NCBI GenBank assembly: GCA_947652115.1
Contig: OX393568.1
Location: 19,946,621 to 20,010,620 of the forward strand
DNA: 64,000 bases
From: Blastomussa wellsi
Taxonomy: Eukaryota > Cnidaria > Anthozoa > Scleractinia > Plerogyridae
Direction of reading: 5' to 3'
Shown here in pieces: positions 48,801 through 58,679 of this stretch. Every line of letters starts with the position of its first letter. The stretch's first letter is position 1. Position numbers and translations under genes: made by a program. Below the pieces are notes generated by a model. That model was not told the origin of the DNA and searched no databases. It saw only the letters and a program-made list of their open reading frames with translations.

Positions 48801-51800
48801 TTGCTTTCACCAATTTCACCAACAATGCCTGAAAGAAGACACATGAAATTATTTTTTATGGGAGGGGTGGGGATTAGACATGTTCATGTACATGTAAAAG
48901 ACACCAGCCAATTCAAACAAGATTAAACATACTTACCCCATATTGGCAAATCATCTGCAATTAAAAAGAAAGTATATTTAGTTCTACAACTTACTGTCTT
49001 GTAGTTGTGACATGATAATTCAACTGAAAAGTGCAACCTACAACTGTACATGTATAATTTACAAAAAAAAAATGAATAAACCAATTTGTATTAATATTCC
49101 AACATGTCACCGAGGCTTGGGGAAATAAAACAAAAGATTTTGCATCGAGGCTTAGGGATGAATAAATAATTTCTTTTGTTTTATTCCCCTAAGCCTCGGC
49201 GCCATGTTAGAATTTTAATATCGGAATTGGTCTATTGGCGGTTCATTGCTATGCTTATATGCTAATGTCACGAGGTGGTCCTTCGTGTACAATATTTTTG
49301 TAGCCCATTTAACAATCTGCCTGCCTAAGTACATGTACTGTAGAACATTGCTTTCAGGTCGACAGAAACGCGGGGACTAGTCCCTTTGATTACTCCCTAC
49401 AACAACACCATGGGCACAAGTCCCATCGTGTGAACTACAGTAGCCATTTAAGTTTGTAAAAAAATCTTGCCTTCTAAAAAATTTAGTCATAGGGACCAAA
49501 ATGTGGTCCCTGCAACTTGATCCATCAATTCAAACTGGTCTGAATTTTGTGGAACAAACCCCTGTGAGATCACCTGATGGGACTTGTCCTTGTGACTTGT
49601 TGCAGGGACTAGTCCCCTGAGTACCGACCTTGAATATAGACCTCCATTATACATGAATTACCAATGATTTTTGGCCAAATCAATCATTCATACCTATGTA
49701 CATTTGATACCAATAGTGATTCTTGACAGCATACACCAAGGCATCATGGTATTCCTGGCTCAGATCTAATGTACAGTACTCTAGTGGTGGAACATTTACT
49801 AAAAACCAACAACAAAAAATGTTACTGAGAAGTTTGTTAACACGGCATTCTAATATCTATTACGTTAACTACATCAGCATGAAGTTGATGTCCAAAATTG
49901 ATTAATTTAATAAATATCAATGTGAAAAACTTACAATACAAGCATTCCTCTTTCATTCAATGACTGGTTTAATTTGTTTGACAAAGGCTACTCAAAACAT
50001 CACCTTTAAAAAACTTGCCATAGACATGCAACTGACATGTTTACCTGTAAGTTTCATGTTGACAATTAATTTATTGTCTACCTGCCCTGCAGATACATTG
50101 TACAGCAGATAATTTTCTGTAAAACAAAACTCTTTAACACAAAACTAGAACAAGTCCTGGTGTGAATTTGTCTGACTGATCGCAGCGACAAAATTCTGTT
50201 GGAACAGAGAAAATTCACTGTGTCACAGGAGCCAATTTCTTTTAGATGTATGCCAATTTCAATAAGCGTCACGAAGTGTCCCCCTGCTCTTTGCTCCACC
50301 TTCAACATCACTCAACTCTAAGATTACAGACAATCAACGTCATAAAGTGTCCCCTAAACTCATCCTCTCAAGTAAAGATAAATACATCTTATTAGACGTT
50401 TTGTTGTTTATTATTGCTGAGTACATGTATTTTTACAAGTTGTGCTGCATTTTGACGAGACTCTAGGGCTAGTCAAAATACAAACAACGAGTAAAAAATG
50501 AAAACAGAACTGTAAAAAGTACCTTTAAAAGAAATGTCAATGCCACTAAAATCAAGTTCCACTCCCTGAATTGCTTCACCCAGTGTCTCGTGATAATGGC
50601 TGATGTCTTTCTTTGTCCCCTTACAAAACGGCAGTGAAAAGTATGTGTATGTTTCCTGTCTGTTGTGGTATGGACCAACTGTGTTCATCCAAAGGACTAC
50701 CTCTTCACCATCTTGGTACTAAAATCGAAGAATGGAGCATCACTTTGCATAAATGGCATTGGCATTTAAATAACAATAAGTACTTATACATCCTACCGTA
50801 TTTACCCGTGTATTAGTCGACCTTGTGTATAAGTCGACCCCCTAATTTTGGGGCCAAAAACTAAGTTTTCTTCATTTTATTGGAAAACTTAAATATATAA
50901 TTTTATTTCTTAGAATTATTGTTCAAGTAAGTACTATGGAAAATATGAAACAATCACAGCAAGTTTCAATGTGAAGTTTTAATATTCTCGCATGTCCGCA
51001 ACCGTTTTAACATCACATTTACATGTGGGCATTTTGTCCAGACAAACCTTTCTAACTGTGGAAGATGAAAAAGCAGCTTTAGCAGGAAGGCAAAACACCA
51101 AAGAAGGTCAATAATCTTTGAGAATGCTCGATAAACAGCGTGTTTAGAAAACTTGGTAACCAAGCTACAAAATCGGTTGAGTATTGGTAACTGATGACTG
51201 CACGTGTTTACATCATGCCAGGTTACTAAGCAGGGAGTTCGAAGCGAGAAAGATGTTTTTCCTCAGCAGATTTACGGCTTTATTTTGCAGGAAATGTCAG
51301 TTCTTTATTCCGAAATTGTGCTAGGGAGTATCTTCAACTTGAACTGCTAATTTAGACGTAGACCGCTAAGCGAAAGGACTTCGCGTTTTGGTAAAACGGT
51401 AAGTCTCACATTCACATAAATATATCCTTTGTCTATAAACATCCACAGGAGGCTAAGTACCGGTATGTGCAAAGTTGGGCATCATTCACGTTCAGTATCA
51501 ATGAATCTATTAAGCCTGGTTCACACTAGCAACATAACAACATGGACGTAACAACATAAGGAAAAGCTTAATCTTTTCATGTAGCTTTATGTCATTATGT
51601 TCCTACTATGTCGTTATGTTGTGTTGTTCACACTGGTGACATAACATAAGGAAAAGATCAATATTTTCCTTATGTTGTTATGCTCATGTAGCCTTATGTC
51701 ATTATGTTCCTGCTATGTCGTTATGTTGTGTTGTTCACACTGGTGACATAAAAGACAAGTGTAAGGTCTTTTTTGCAAGGCCAAGCAAATTACATTGATG

Positions 51801-52870
51801 CTTTATGTCACCAGTGTGAACAACACAACATAACAACATACATGTAGTAGGAACATTATGACATAAAGTTACATGACAACAACACAAGGAAAATACTGAT
51901 CTTTTCCTTTCTTTATTTTTTTATGTCCAGTCATTGTTATTATGTCACTGGTGTGAACCAGGCTTAATTCAAGACTTTTAGCCATCTTTAATTTGAACAT
52001 AAAACAATGGGGGGGGGGGGGATCACAACACTGGCAAGGCGCCTTGTAAATAAATGCAAGACAGATCTCCATTAAACGATGCTAGTCAACAGCTATGTAT
52101 TACTCCCTTCAACAGTAACTTTCTGTATGTTGAGAACATTTGCATCATTACTTAAATTACCTTGCTTGTAAACTAACACGGATCTAGTACGGTTTCATTG
52201 GCCTAAGTTGAATGAAACTCAATAATTGCCCACTTACATTTTCATCTACAAGGGTTTACTTTCAGCAGTTCGTAACTGCAGTACTAAATATACTAACAGT
52301 GAGGTTTTAATAACAACTAAAGACATGCAATTACAGCGAAAATAAAGAAAAAGACCGAACCACAATTGCCGTAAATCATAAACAAACATTGTTTTGCAAA
52401 CCACAGATTTTAAAACGTTATCACAGCAACATCAAATGTTGAAGAAAGGACAAACGCCAAATTTGAAAGGATAATCTTACGTGTTTACAGCAATCGGACC
52501 ACCACACGGAACGCAAATCTTGAGTCAAAGCTCAATCCATACAACGTATTAAAATTAGGTGCTGATGTGTCAATTTCCAATTCCCTTTAATTTCGTGATC
52601 ATTCGGTTCAAGAAAAACACACAACAGCAAATTGAGATCGATCACATCCTAAAGAAAATCCAAAGTCTTCCTGAAAGATTGAATGCCTAACATAGCCCAT
52701 AAATAGCACAACAAAGTAGAAACGGACAAACTCGGCTGGAGAGGAGATAGAAGATCAAGATTCAAATGCAACAAATATTGACCTACTTTGTGCGTGTGTT
52801 CGTCTCCCGTGATAGCTTCAAGGTTCAAAATAACCAACAGAAATAGTACACAGCTCTTTCCAGATGTCAT
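36829..52870 (-). CDS. TM9SF3: TM9SF3 homologue, 16 exons, 583 aa, complete
   Basis: Nine-transmembrane superfamily protein of Golgi/endosome membranes, thought to help sort membrane proteins. Exons in coding order: 52787-52870, 50523-50718, 49694-49798, 48937-48954, 48668-48828, 47851-47928, 42542-42673, 41734-41900, 41170-41264, 40548-40678, 39601-39740, 39175-39243, 38836-38982, 37840-37923, 37643-37719, 36829-36896. All are GT-AG, phases agree and the sum is 1,752 nt. Features in order: signal peptide (1-22); long lumenal domain with [39 protein letters not shown] and [11 protein letters not shown]; first membrane helix at about 217-240; then helices to about 560, with [30 protein letters not shown], [14 protein letters not shown] and NAEDYRWQW. 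The C-terminus STVKID fits the KxD/E COPI-retention signal described for this family. Human TM9SF3 is 589 aa. Intron 6 is interrupted by a Tc1/hAT nest. Confidence 0.95.
37050..37269. mobile_element. MITE, family aaggtgg, copy 2
   Basis: aaggtggcggcaaacgagga / tcctcgtttgccaccgcctt inverted ends; the same palindromic core as 31880-32097. It lies in TM9SF3 intron 15, between the exons at 37643 and 36896. Confidence 0.75.
41316..41627. mobile_element. hAT-like MITE
   Basis: Begins cagggttgccac and ends gtggcaaccctg, perfect 12-bp inverted ends of the CAGGG hAT type. The inside repeats ttccctgac several times. No clean target duplication was found. It lies in TM9SF3 intron 8. Confidence 0.65.
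41958..42117. repeat. Palindromic element with cgagccg centre
   Basis: gtgggtatccatgacattgt ... gaggtctagaaaagc is mirrored by gcttttctagacctc ... tagaacatggatacccac. The centre is ggatgcccgagccgttaggc. The layout is like the two palindromes in villin intron 11. It lies in TM9SF3 intron 7. Confidence 0.65.
43018..43276. repeat. Inverted repeat, probable MITE
   Basis: caaccagttgcaaaaatgct and gagacac (left) pair with gtctcaactatttttgcaac and tggttg (right). About 259 bp, directly left of the Tc1 remnant. It may belong to the end of that element or be separate. Confidence 0.5.
43984..46872 (-). mobile_element. Complete hAT transposon with 5-bp target duplication
   Basis: 2,889 bp. Ends cagggctcgaactt / aagttcgagccctg are 14-bp perfect inverted repeats; acgct is duplicated on both sides (43979-43983, 46873-46877). 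Near each end lie several tagccaa / ttggcta motifs, likely transposase-binding sites. It contains one intact ORF (44410-46521). Removing it and one acgct copy rejoins the Tc1 coding frame, which proves the insertion. Confidence 0.88.
44410..46521 (-). CDS. hAT transposase with TTF-type zinc finger, intact, 703 aa
   Basis: The N-terminus is Ser/Thr/Lys-rich. At about residues 50-115 a TTF-type zinc finger follows ([37 protein letters not shown]). The middle is a DUF4371/RNase H-like core: [16 protein letters not shown] with a first catalytic Asp, [12 protein letters not shown] with a second, and [16 protein letters not shown]. The C-terminus has [17 protein letters not shown], the hAT dimerisation stretch, with an expected catalytic Glu nearby. 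This layout is shared with ZNF862-like proteins, which derive from such transposases. The gene lies between hAT ends, so it is a transposon gene and not a host gene. It is in the same orientation as TM9SF3. Confidence 0.85.
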   Translation of the reverse strand: MLSLNMDIRALLALSKSSESCQTCQTSTASTSKRAIDDSLTSQSSSKRKFVPSWLKDFKWLTYDLEGNQMFCTVCRDNPTCSDSSSTFVSGSQNFKIESVRSHEASTGHTRCAAAAKVTENPQLAPLPRVLLSMSKEVSQKMEKLFDIAYFVAKREMPFTSFPHLCKLEMKHGVDLGNTYINDKACKTFVTAIAGQFKHELSSKFQSSKFISVMADSACDVGVREVEDVYACHLVKGEIANSFVGLEACENSKAPGIKAAVETAMTEVCRDWKEKTVALGADGANVMLGEISGVYGLLKQEIPHIIKVHCVAHRLELSFADTLSDVPVLKDVKEMLQGIWKHYHYSAKAVRELKELAESMEVRAYKAVKADGTRWVPHMQRALNILLSKNFQVVVLHFQHTSQARDASKQMQGRAVNYSKKFTSYKFVAIMHLLLDIVDALSKVSLSFQEDGITISRVQDNLTALLAKLESFKERPGQQLNSFLTEVGDGNTFKGIELHRDADRQAIDAIQASAVNAAMTFIQERFEGMETDPVLSAAAVLTNHRGWPVADRQRLLLHGENEIQTLHGHFQVPLEQHNFSLHDCLDEWMSLKFHVQRVRAELELRQSEFWKNKFMLCKDDYPNLLILVELCLVIPCQTACCERGNSCMNRIMTDWRSTLNVSTIDELMRIAISGPSHEDYTAVLAVGRWLEESERRRRPTLKD
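48937..48954 (-). CDS. TM9SF3: TM9SF3 exon 4: 18-nt microexon
   Basis: The sequence atgatttgccaatatggg sits between an attgcag acceptor and a GTAAGT donor. With one base from exon 3 and two from exon 5 it codes DDLPIWG, a conserved lumenal motif of TM9SF3. Without it the motif is lost while the frame stays open, since 18 is a multiple of three. It is too short for most gene finders. Confidence 0.9.
49084..49230. repeat. Palindromic element
   Basis: ccaacatgtcaccgaggctt and aataaaacaaaag at the left mirror cttttgttttattcccctaa and gcctcggcgccatgtt at the right. The outer arms also pair (ccaatttg... with ...cggaattgg). It lies in TM9SF3 intron 3. Confidence 0.65.
49355..49630. mobile_element. 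MITE with ggactagtcc ends
   Basis: aggtcgacagaaacgcgggg, actagtccc at the left; gggactagtcccctgagtac, cgacct at the right. The inverted ends are imperfect outside the ggactagtcc core. It lies in TM9SF3 intron 3. Confidence 0.5.
51514..51963. mobile_element. MITE with TTAA duplication, internally repetitive
   Basis: 450 bp. Ends gcctggttcacactagcaac / gtcactggtgtgaaccaggc, flanked by ttaa on both sides (51510-51513, 51964-51967). The inside repeats ttcacactggtgacataa and its complement several times. It lies in TM9SF3 intron 1. Confidence 0.72.
52787..52870 (-). CDS. TM9SF3: TM9SF3 exon 1: signal peptide
   Basis: [20 protein letters not shown] is a typical signal peptide, followed by TGDEHTHK and a GTAGGT donor. 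In phase 0 this joins [10 protein letters not shown] in exon 2, matching the start of the family's mature domain. The reading frame continues past the donor for some residues but then leaves homology. The upstream region 52871-53340 has no visible TATA box. Confidence 0.9.
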
Positions 52871-53352
52871 ATTTTCAAGGAGCAGCTACATACAGGAGGA
52901 GATGGCTACTTAATCACTGGATTGTAAGTGGAATTCAAACCCAAATTTTAGTGATGGCGGACGCCGGATTAACAGCGGCTTCAAAATGAGGGACTGGGCC
53001 CCAAACGCCACGTCAAGGAAAACGAGCGCAGAGACCCATGGGGAAACCAGTAGGGCCAAACAGGATCAAACAGTTTCATTGTTTAGAAGATATTGTCATA
53101 ATTTAAACCTGATTTAGAACCAGTCACGTTTATCCTTTTCAAGTTTAGAGTAGTTATCGTCAAACCTCTTGTGGTTGCTCGCAATTTGTACGAAACCTAG
53201 TAATTTTCGATAATTTTAATTCTCACAAACCTTGCTAAAAAGCGTAAAATTTGTAATTTTCTTAGATGTATATTGATGATCAGTTGCAGTTGCAAATATT
53301 TACACAGCTGGCAGGAACTTGGTAGTTGTATTCATCACAACACACGACATCT

Positions 53353-53700
53353 CATTCTCGTCCCCAGAGCCGCTTGTCCCTCTTAGCCGGCTGGACCTGT
53401 GCACGAGGAACAACATTCTCGTCCCCAGAACCACTTGCCTCTCTTAGCCGGCTGGGCCTGTACACGAGGAACAAGTGGCTCTTGGGACACATGATTCGAT
53501 TGGCTGAAATCTAACAAAGGGAGTCCAATCATATCTAACGTTTTAAACGTGCCAATGATTTGGGATTTTAAAACGGCTCATGTGATTGGACTCCCTTTGT
53601 TTGATTTCAGCGAATCAAATCGTGTGTCCCCAGAGCCACTTGTTCTTCGTGCACAAGCCCAGCCGGCTAAGAGGGACAAGCGGCTCTGGGGACGAGAATG
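53353..53700. mobile_element. Mutator-like MITE, complete, 9-bp target duplication
   Basis: Inverted ends of about 40 bp beginning cattctcgtccccagagccg and continuing cttgtccctcttagccggct, mirrored at 53659-53700. The 9-bp sequence acgacatct is present on both sides (53344-53352, 53701-53709), as for Mutator-like elements. The left end is partly duplicated in tandem (second copy from about 53414). Fragments of the family lie at 5956-6006, 15453-15570 and around 32480. Confidence 0.8.
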
Positions 53701-53759
53701 ACGACATCTTCGAAACTTTGGGCGCGAACTGTTGAATGCAACTACAATCCCTACGTACG

Positions 53760-53945
53760 TGCAAGTCTTTTAGAGGGACTCGAGTAGTTGTACATATATT
53801 TTTATACTGGTCCTTTGAGCCATTTTCTCTTTTCTTTATTATTTTTAGTTTATTAATTTAATTATTTTTCGTGGTATGTCTGTAAAGTAGCTAATTAGCT
53901 AAGAACATTTACCACGTAAAATAAAGAGTATTGTATTGTATTGGT
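53760..53945 (+). mobile_element. LINE 3' end with tattg tail (probable)
   Basis: An AT-rich tract ends in aataaagagtattgtattgt, a polyadenylation-like word followed by a short tandem tail, as is common at the 3' end of non-LTR elements. No coding sequence is left. Confidence 0.45.
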
Positions 53946-54370
53946 GTTGTAGGCCTGTCCCGATTGTGCTCGGCAGCTTTTGAGCAACTTTTGGCGTTTG
54001 GAGCAATTATTTGTGGTTCTAGCATCCTGGAGCAATCGCAAGTTTTCTGGGCAATTTTTGAGCATGAATCCGTATAGGTTTAGAGCACATATCAAGCACG
54101 AAAAAGTCAAAGATTTCACAGAAACTTCAATTCATGTGAATTACTTTAATATTGACTTCTGTTAACGATACAGGGACCACTTTTACAAACAGGATCAGAA
54201 TGTAACTGTTTTTTTGGTGTAGATCAGGATCAGCAATAAACTTTTAAAAACAAAACTTAGTAATGCAAGGCTGATCGAACAACTTGAAACTGATTGAATC
54301 GTTTATCAACCTTAGCTTGTCACGTGACAAAGTTTCGCCGGCCTAGTTTTTTTCCGGGCCGTTAGACTTA

Positions 54371-55095
54371 AGGTAATTCCCTTGTTTTGCACTGCGCAAC
54401 CTCTTCTGCGCAACACATTGCGACGTCCAAAATGGTGGCGGTTCTTCCTGCTAGCGTGAAAAGGTCAAACAAGGGCCGCTTTTGCAGAGCTAGAGCTTTT
54501 ATTCGTAATAAGAATACCGGAAATCGTCGTGCAGCTTCCTGGTCTGCTATTTTGCGTCTCGTCCCAGTCCCCACCGCGCAAATTCTCCATCCTGACCGCG
54601 ATTTCGAATCTTTCACGGCAGTTTGTGAGGAAACAAGCACGGTGACCCCAGATTGTTTTTTCAGGTATTTTCTAAGAACAGTTTAATAAAAAACATATTT
54701 GAAGAAGAAAAAAAGTTTGATAGTAGATGATTTTTTTGGAAAATAGTTCCGTGCTGTGTGTATTTTGGCCAAGGCGGATACTTCAAGCTAACCACGGAAG
54801 TGTCCAAAACTGCTATATTCCCACAACCAGGCAATCAAAAACAGCTTAAATGAAGCAATACTGCTTATCTGATTAAAATATGCTTTACTTTCAAAATAAA
54901 ATTTTGTCTCACGACTCTGTAACCAAGACTTAATTCTGTATGAAGGTGATTCGAATTTTTAACGCGCAACAAGTAAAAATACCCTCGTAAACAAGCACGG
55001 TGACCCCAATTTTTTATTGTATGTTTTTAATGTTCATATCATGAAGATAAGTTTCAAAAAGAGTTTGATAGTAGAACAATTTCAAGGGAATTACC
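54371..55095. mobile_element. Nested inverted-repeat element (aggtaattcccttg)
   Basis: Perfect 14-bp inverted ends aggtaattcccttg / caagggaattacct. Inside, acaagcacggtgacccca is present twice, near 54634 and 54991. An open frame of 99 aa (54387-54686) has no recognisable domain. It is non-autonomous. Confidence 0.55.
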
Positions 55096-55710
55096 TGAAG
55101 AGATCTTACATGTAAGAGTATCCTAAGTTAATAATGAGATATCGATGCTCCATCCTTATTTCATTTTATTTTTTTAAGGCTTACCTTCATTTTTTCTGTT
55201 GATAACGAAATTTCGTCGGGGAACTAACGCGAAAACCTAACGGTTTATTTAGCTCACCTGCTCGGTGGCATAAATAACTTACAATTGATGGAAAAATATG
55301 TTTACGTAATTTTTAACAGACTAAATGAAAATTGGAAAATTAAACGAGACTTACCTGTAAGTTGAAGTTTGATTGAAATTCTATCCGTCACCAAGCGCTG
55401 AGGGATTACGTGAGATAGCATTGCGCCTGCGCGAACTCAGTTTTTAAAGCACTTGCCATGTGTGCAGGGGAAAGAAAACCCAGACCAGCAAAATGGGAGG
55501 GCCTTAAAAGGGAGGGCACGTAATCCCTCAGCGCTTGGTGACGGATAGAATTTCAATCAAACTTCAACTTACAGGTAAGTCTCGTTTAATTTTCCAATTC
55601 TATTCCGTCACCGCACTGAGGGCTCACGTGAGACTTCAAAGCCCACTGCACACATGAACAGAGTAATGACCAACCAAGCAACTCATATTGGTCAAAACCA
55701 GTTTATTAAC

Positions 55711-56878
55711 TTACTCTTGTAACAAAACGTTAGAAAAGCTATCTGTGTTGATAACAGGCTTGCTATAAAACTTTGCAAAATTGTCAGATGAGCTCCATCC
55801 TGCAACTGATAAGATGTGCTCTAATGGTACAGATTTCAACAGAGCCTTAGATGTTGCGGCAGCCCTAGTACTGTGGGGCTTGAAAAGGTTTACATCAATT
55901 CCTGACTTATGCATTACAGCTTTGACCCATCTACTGATGGTGTCCCGGGAAACTGGTTTAAATGGCTTATAATGACTAATAAACAATTGTTGTGCACCTC
56001 CACGTAAAGAAGAGGTACGATCAAGATATGCCTTCAAGGTAGTGACAACACAAATGTTAGGGTTGTCCGGGTAAGCTACAAACTTAACAACAGTGGGTTT
56101 CGACCTTGGCTTAGACTGTTTAATAGGCCTGGAGATAATAAAAGTCACAGAAGTTTCTGAAACAACCATGTCCTCCAAAGACAAGTAGTGAATTGTCTGC
56201 CCCCGTTGAGCTGATACTAAGGACATTAAAGTGACTAATTTTAAAGTCAGGTCCTTTAGTGAGCAGTCTGTAATAGAGATTGTCTTAAGATAGTTCAGAA
56301 CCTTGCTCACATCCCATGTCTCAGTATATCTTGGGTTGGAGGGTCTTGCTTCGTAAACTCCTTTTAACAACCTCTTAACACTCTCTTGTGCTCCAAAAGT
56401 CATCCCGTCCACAGGCTTTAAGACACTGGACAGAGCAGACCTTGCAGTGTTAATACCACTGTAACCGATGCCTGACTCAAATAGCTCCACTAAAAAGTCT
56501 AGTGCCTGGGGGACGGTGGCAGAAAACTGGATCAATCTGTTTTTTATGACAATATGTACTCCATCTTTTGATGTAAGATGAATATTGCTTTGTAGTTCCT
56601 TTCCTCCAGGACTGTAAGATGATGGAGGTTGCCTTTTGAGAAATTCCTTGTGTCTCATAGGACTGCCGGACAATCTGCATGCAATCAGAACCATTTTCCT
56701 GAATAGGGGGTGGACTTCTTGTGGCATCCCCGGCATTTGTAAGGCAGTTCGTTGTTGTGGTAACACTCTTGGAACAGCCACTAACATGCGAAGAAGTTTG
56801 GGATACCAACTCTGGGTTGGCCACATTAGAACTATCATCAATCCCTCTGCACAATCGGTTTGTATTTTCTGTAGGCAT
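55711..56878 (-). pseudogene. DIRS tyrosine recombinase, one frameshift
   Basis: The N-terminal SAM-like part is in one frame (QKATSIILQSWRKGTTKQYS, YIKRWSTYCHKKQIDPV). The rest is in another (QFSATVPQALDFLVELFES ...), with the shift near 56522-56528 beside a short T run. The catalytic domain has the Arg of SLVSAQRGQTIHYLS, HSTRAAATSKALLK, AGWSS and the nucleophile Tyr in FAKFYSKPV. The 401-aa frame starting at 56916 is a fusion of the tail of pol with the recombinase, made by this shift. It ends at 55711 just before the internal complementary region. Confidence 0.8.
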
Positions 56879-57023
56879 CTTGCAATTAAACTGAAAGGAG
56901 GGAAAGCATAGAACAAGTGTTTATCCCATGTTACAGAAAATGCATCAATAAAGGCTGCCCCTGGGTCAGGTTTCCAGGATACATAGCATGGAACCTGATG
57001 ATTTAGTCTGGATGCAAAGAGAT

Positions 57024-58679
57024 CTATGGAGGGCTCCCCCAGATATCTGTGATCTGTTGGAAAATATCAGATCTTATCATCCATTCCTTGTTGTCTGAGA
57101 AAACGCGTGATTCCCGATCTGCCTCAACATTTTTTGTCCCTGGGATATGAGCAGCTGTTAACCATATTTGTTTTTCTATGCACCACTGCCAAATATCTTT
57201 AGCAATAGTGTGACATTCCCTAGAATGTACACCTCCCATAGCATTAATATAGTTCACAGTTGTAGAGTTATCAGAGTAAATCTTAACGTGAATGCCTTGC
57301 TCATTTTTGCAAAATGCCTTAAGTCCAAAAATTGCAGCTAACAGCTCCAGACAATTAATGTGATATTTTGCTTCTTCCTCTGACCATCTACCTCCTATTT
57401 TCTCTGTCTCTTTGACAGCTCCCCATCCTTTAGTTGATGCATTGGTGTAAATTATTACATCAACCTTTGAATTAGGCAATAATATGGGGTAGTTATTGGT
57501 CTGTATGTTATCATACCACCACTTTATCTCTGAAAAGCTTTCTTGGGATAATCTCATTTGAGCATTATAATTGCCATAGTTTTGTCTTAAGGCTGTAGTT
57601 TTATCCCTCTCAAGTTGTCTATATAATACAGTGGTCCATACAGATAAGATCCCAGGAAAACTTGACACTAAAAGCCCTATAAAGCTAGCTAGTTCCTGGA
57701 TTGGGAGCTCAACCAGCTCCATCATTTTCTTGCATCTTTCCCTTATGCGCTGGATTTTTTCCTGTGTTAAGGAGACAGTCATATTAACTGAATCCAAGAC
57801 AAATCCCAGAAATGTAAGGACTTGAACTGGCTGTAAGACCGACTTATCAGGATGTAGGATAAAACCCAATGTTGAAAATAAGTCACAGGTATCATTAATA
57901 TTGGCTTGGCAGTCCTCCACTCTCTCCCCTTGTAAATAAGAGTCATCAATATAGCCTACATTTAGGTGACCCTTCTGGCGCAGCGTAGCATACACTGGCT
58001 TAAGGATTTTTGTGAAGAGTCGGGGTGCACAAGCCAGACCATTTGGTAGACATGTAAACTGAAACAATCTACCTTTCCAGCAAAACCTCAGATATTTTTG
58101 ATCATCTTTGTGAATTGGCACTGAGTAGTATGCGTCACACAGGTCTACTGAGGCCATATAACAGTTTGGAGTCATAAGCCTTATTGCCGATTGTAAGGTA
58201 TCCATCTTAAAATGTTGATACTCCACATGTTCATTCAAATTCTTCAAATTTAGAATTAATCTAAACCCTCCATCTTTCTTAGGGCGTACGAATATAGTAG
58301 AAATATATTCACCAGGGCAATGTGTGGTTTCTGAAATCACACCTTTGGTCAGCAGTGTATCAATTTCATTGTCAATGACCTCCTGCTCTGGTTTTGTAAA
58401 ATTTATTTCTTTTGGTGGCATAAACTGCATTGGCTCTCCATTTTCAAACTCAATGTTATAATTTTTCACACTATTAAGTATGAAAGGATCTGAGGTTATG
58501 CATTGCCACTGAGAGGTAAATTGTTTCAGTCTTCCACCTGTAATTTTAATAGATTGCTCTAACACATTTCGTACCTCAACGTTGTTAGCAGTCTGATTCA
58601 TTTTGACTTCCCCTCCTTCTTCCTCTTGAAGTTCGGAGGATGTTTGTGGCCGTTTTTCCACGAGCCTAAACATTGCCAA
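57024..58679 (-). CDS. DIRS reverse transcriptase / RNase H (frameshifted near its end)
   Basis: RT motifs in order: FVRPKKDGGFRLILNLKNLN, MASVDLCDAYYSVPIHKDDQ, FTCLPNGLACAPRLFTKI and the catalytic GYIDDSYLQ. An RNase H domain follows: IYTNASTKGWGAV, NCLELLAAIFGLKAF, IYSDNSTTVNYI and HIPGTKNVEADRESR. The first RNase H Asp is replaced by Asn (TNAS), so RNase H is probably impaired. The ORF stops at DIWGSPP because a G run (C5 at 57036-57040 on the plus strand) is one base short; the other frame continues EPSIDLFASRLNHQVPC, SWKPDPGAAFIDAF and FYAFPPFSLIARCL. Confidence 0.85.
   Translation of the reverse strand: MAMFRLVEKRPQTSSELQEEEGGEVKMNQTANNVEVRNVLEQSIKITGGRLKQFTSQWQCITSDPFILNSVKNYNIEFENGEPMQFMPPKEINFTKPEQEVIDNEIDTLLTKGVISETTHCPGEYISTIFVRPKKDGGFRLILNLKNLNEHVEYQHFKMDTLQSAIRLMTPNCYMASVDLCDAYYSVPIHKDDQKYLRFCWKGRLFQFTCLPNGLACAPRLFTKILKPVYATLRQKGHLNVGYIDDSYLQGERVEDCQANINDTCDLFSTLGFILHPDKSVLQPVQVLTFLGFVLDSVNMTVSLTQEKIQRIRERCKKMMELVELPIQELASFIGLLVSSFPGILSVWTTVLYRQLERDKTTALRQNYGNYNAQMRLSQESFSEIKWWYDNIQTNNYPILLPNSKVDVIIYTNASTKGWGAVKETEKIGGRWSEEEAKYHINCLELLAAIFGLKAFCKNEQGIHVKIYSDNSTTVNYINAMGGVHSRECHTIAKDIWQWCIEKQIWLTAAHIPGTKNVEADRESRVFSDNKEWMIRSDIFQQITDIWGSPP

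Noticed and set aside
50797..50880. Terminal repeat of a larger element (accgtatttacccgtg, agtcgacccccta)
   Set aside because: The left end looks like a known type of repeat end but no matching right end was found nearby.
55711..56916. A genuine 401-aa fusion protein
   Set aside because: The first part is the tail of pol and the rest is the recombinase, joined only by a one-base shift near 56525; the recombinase N-terminal domain is in another frame.
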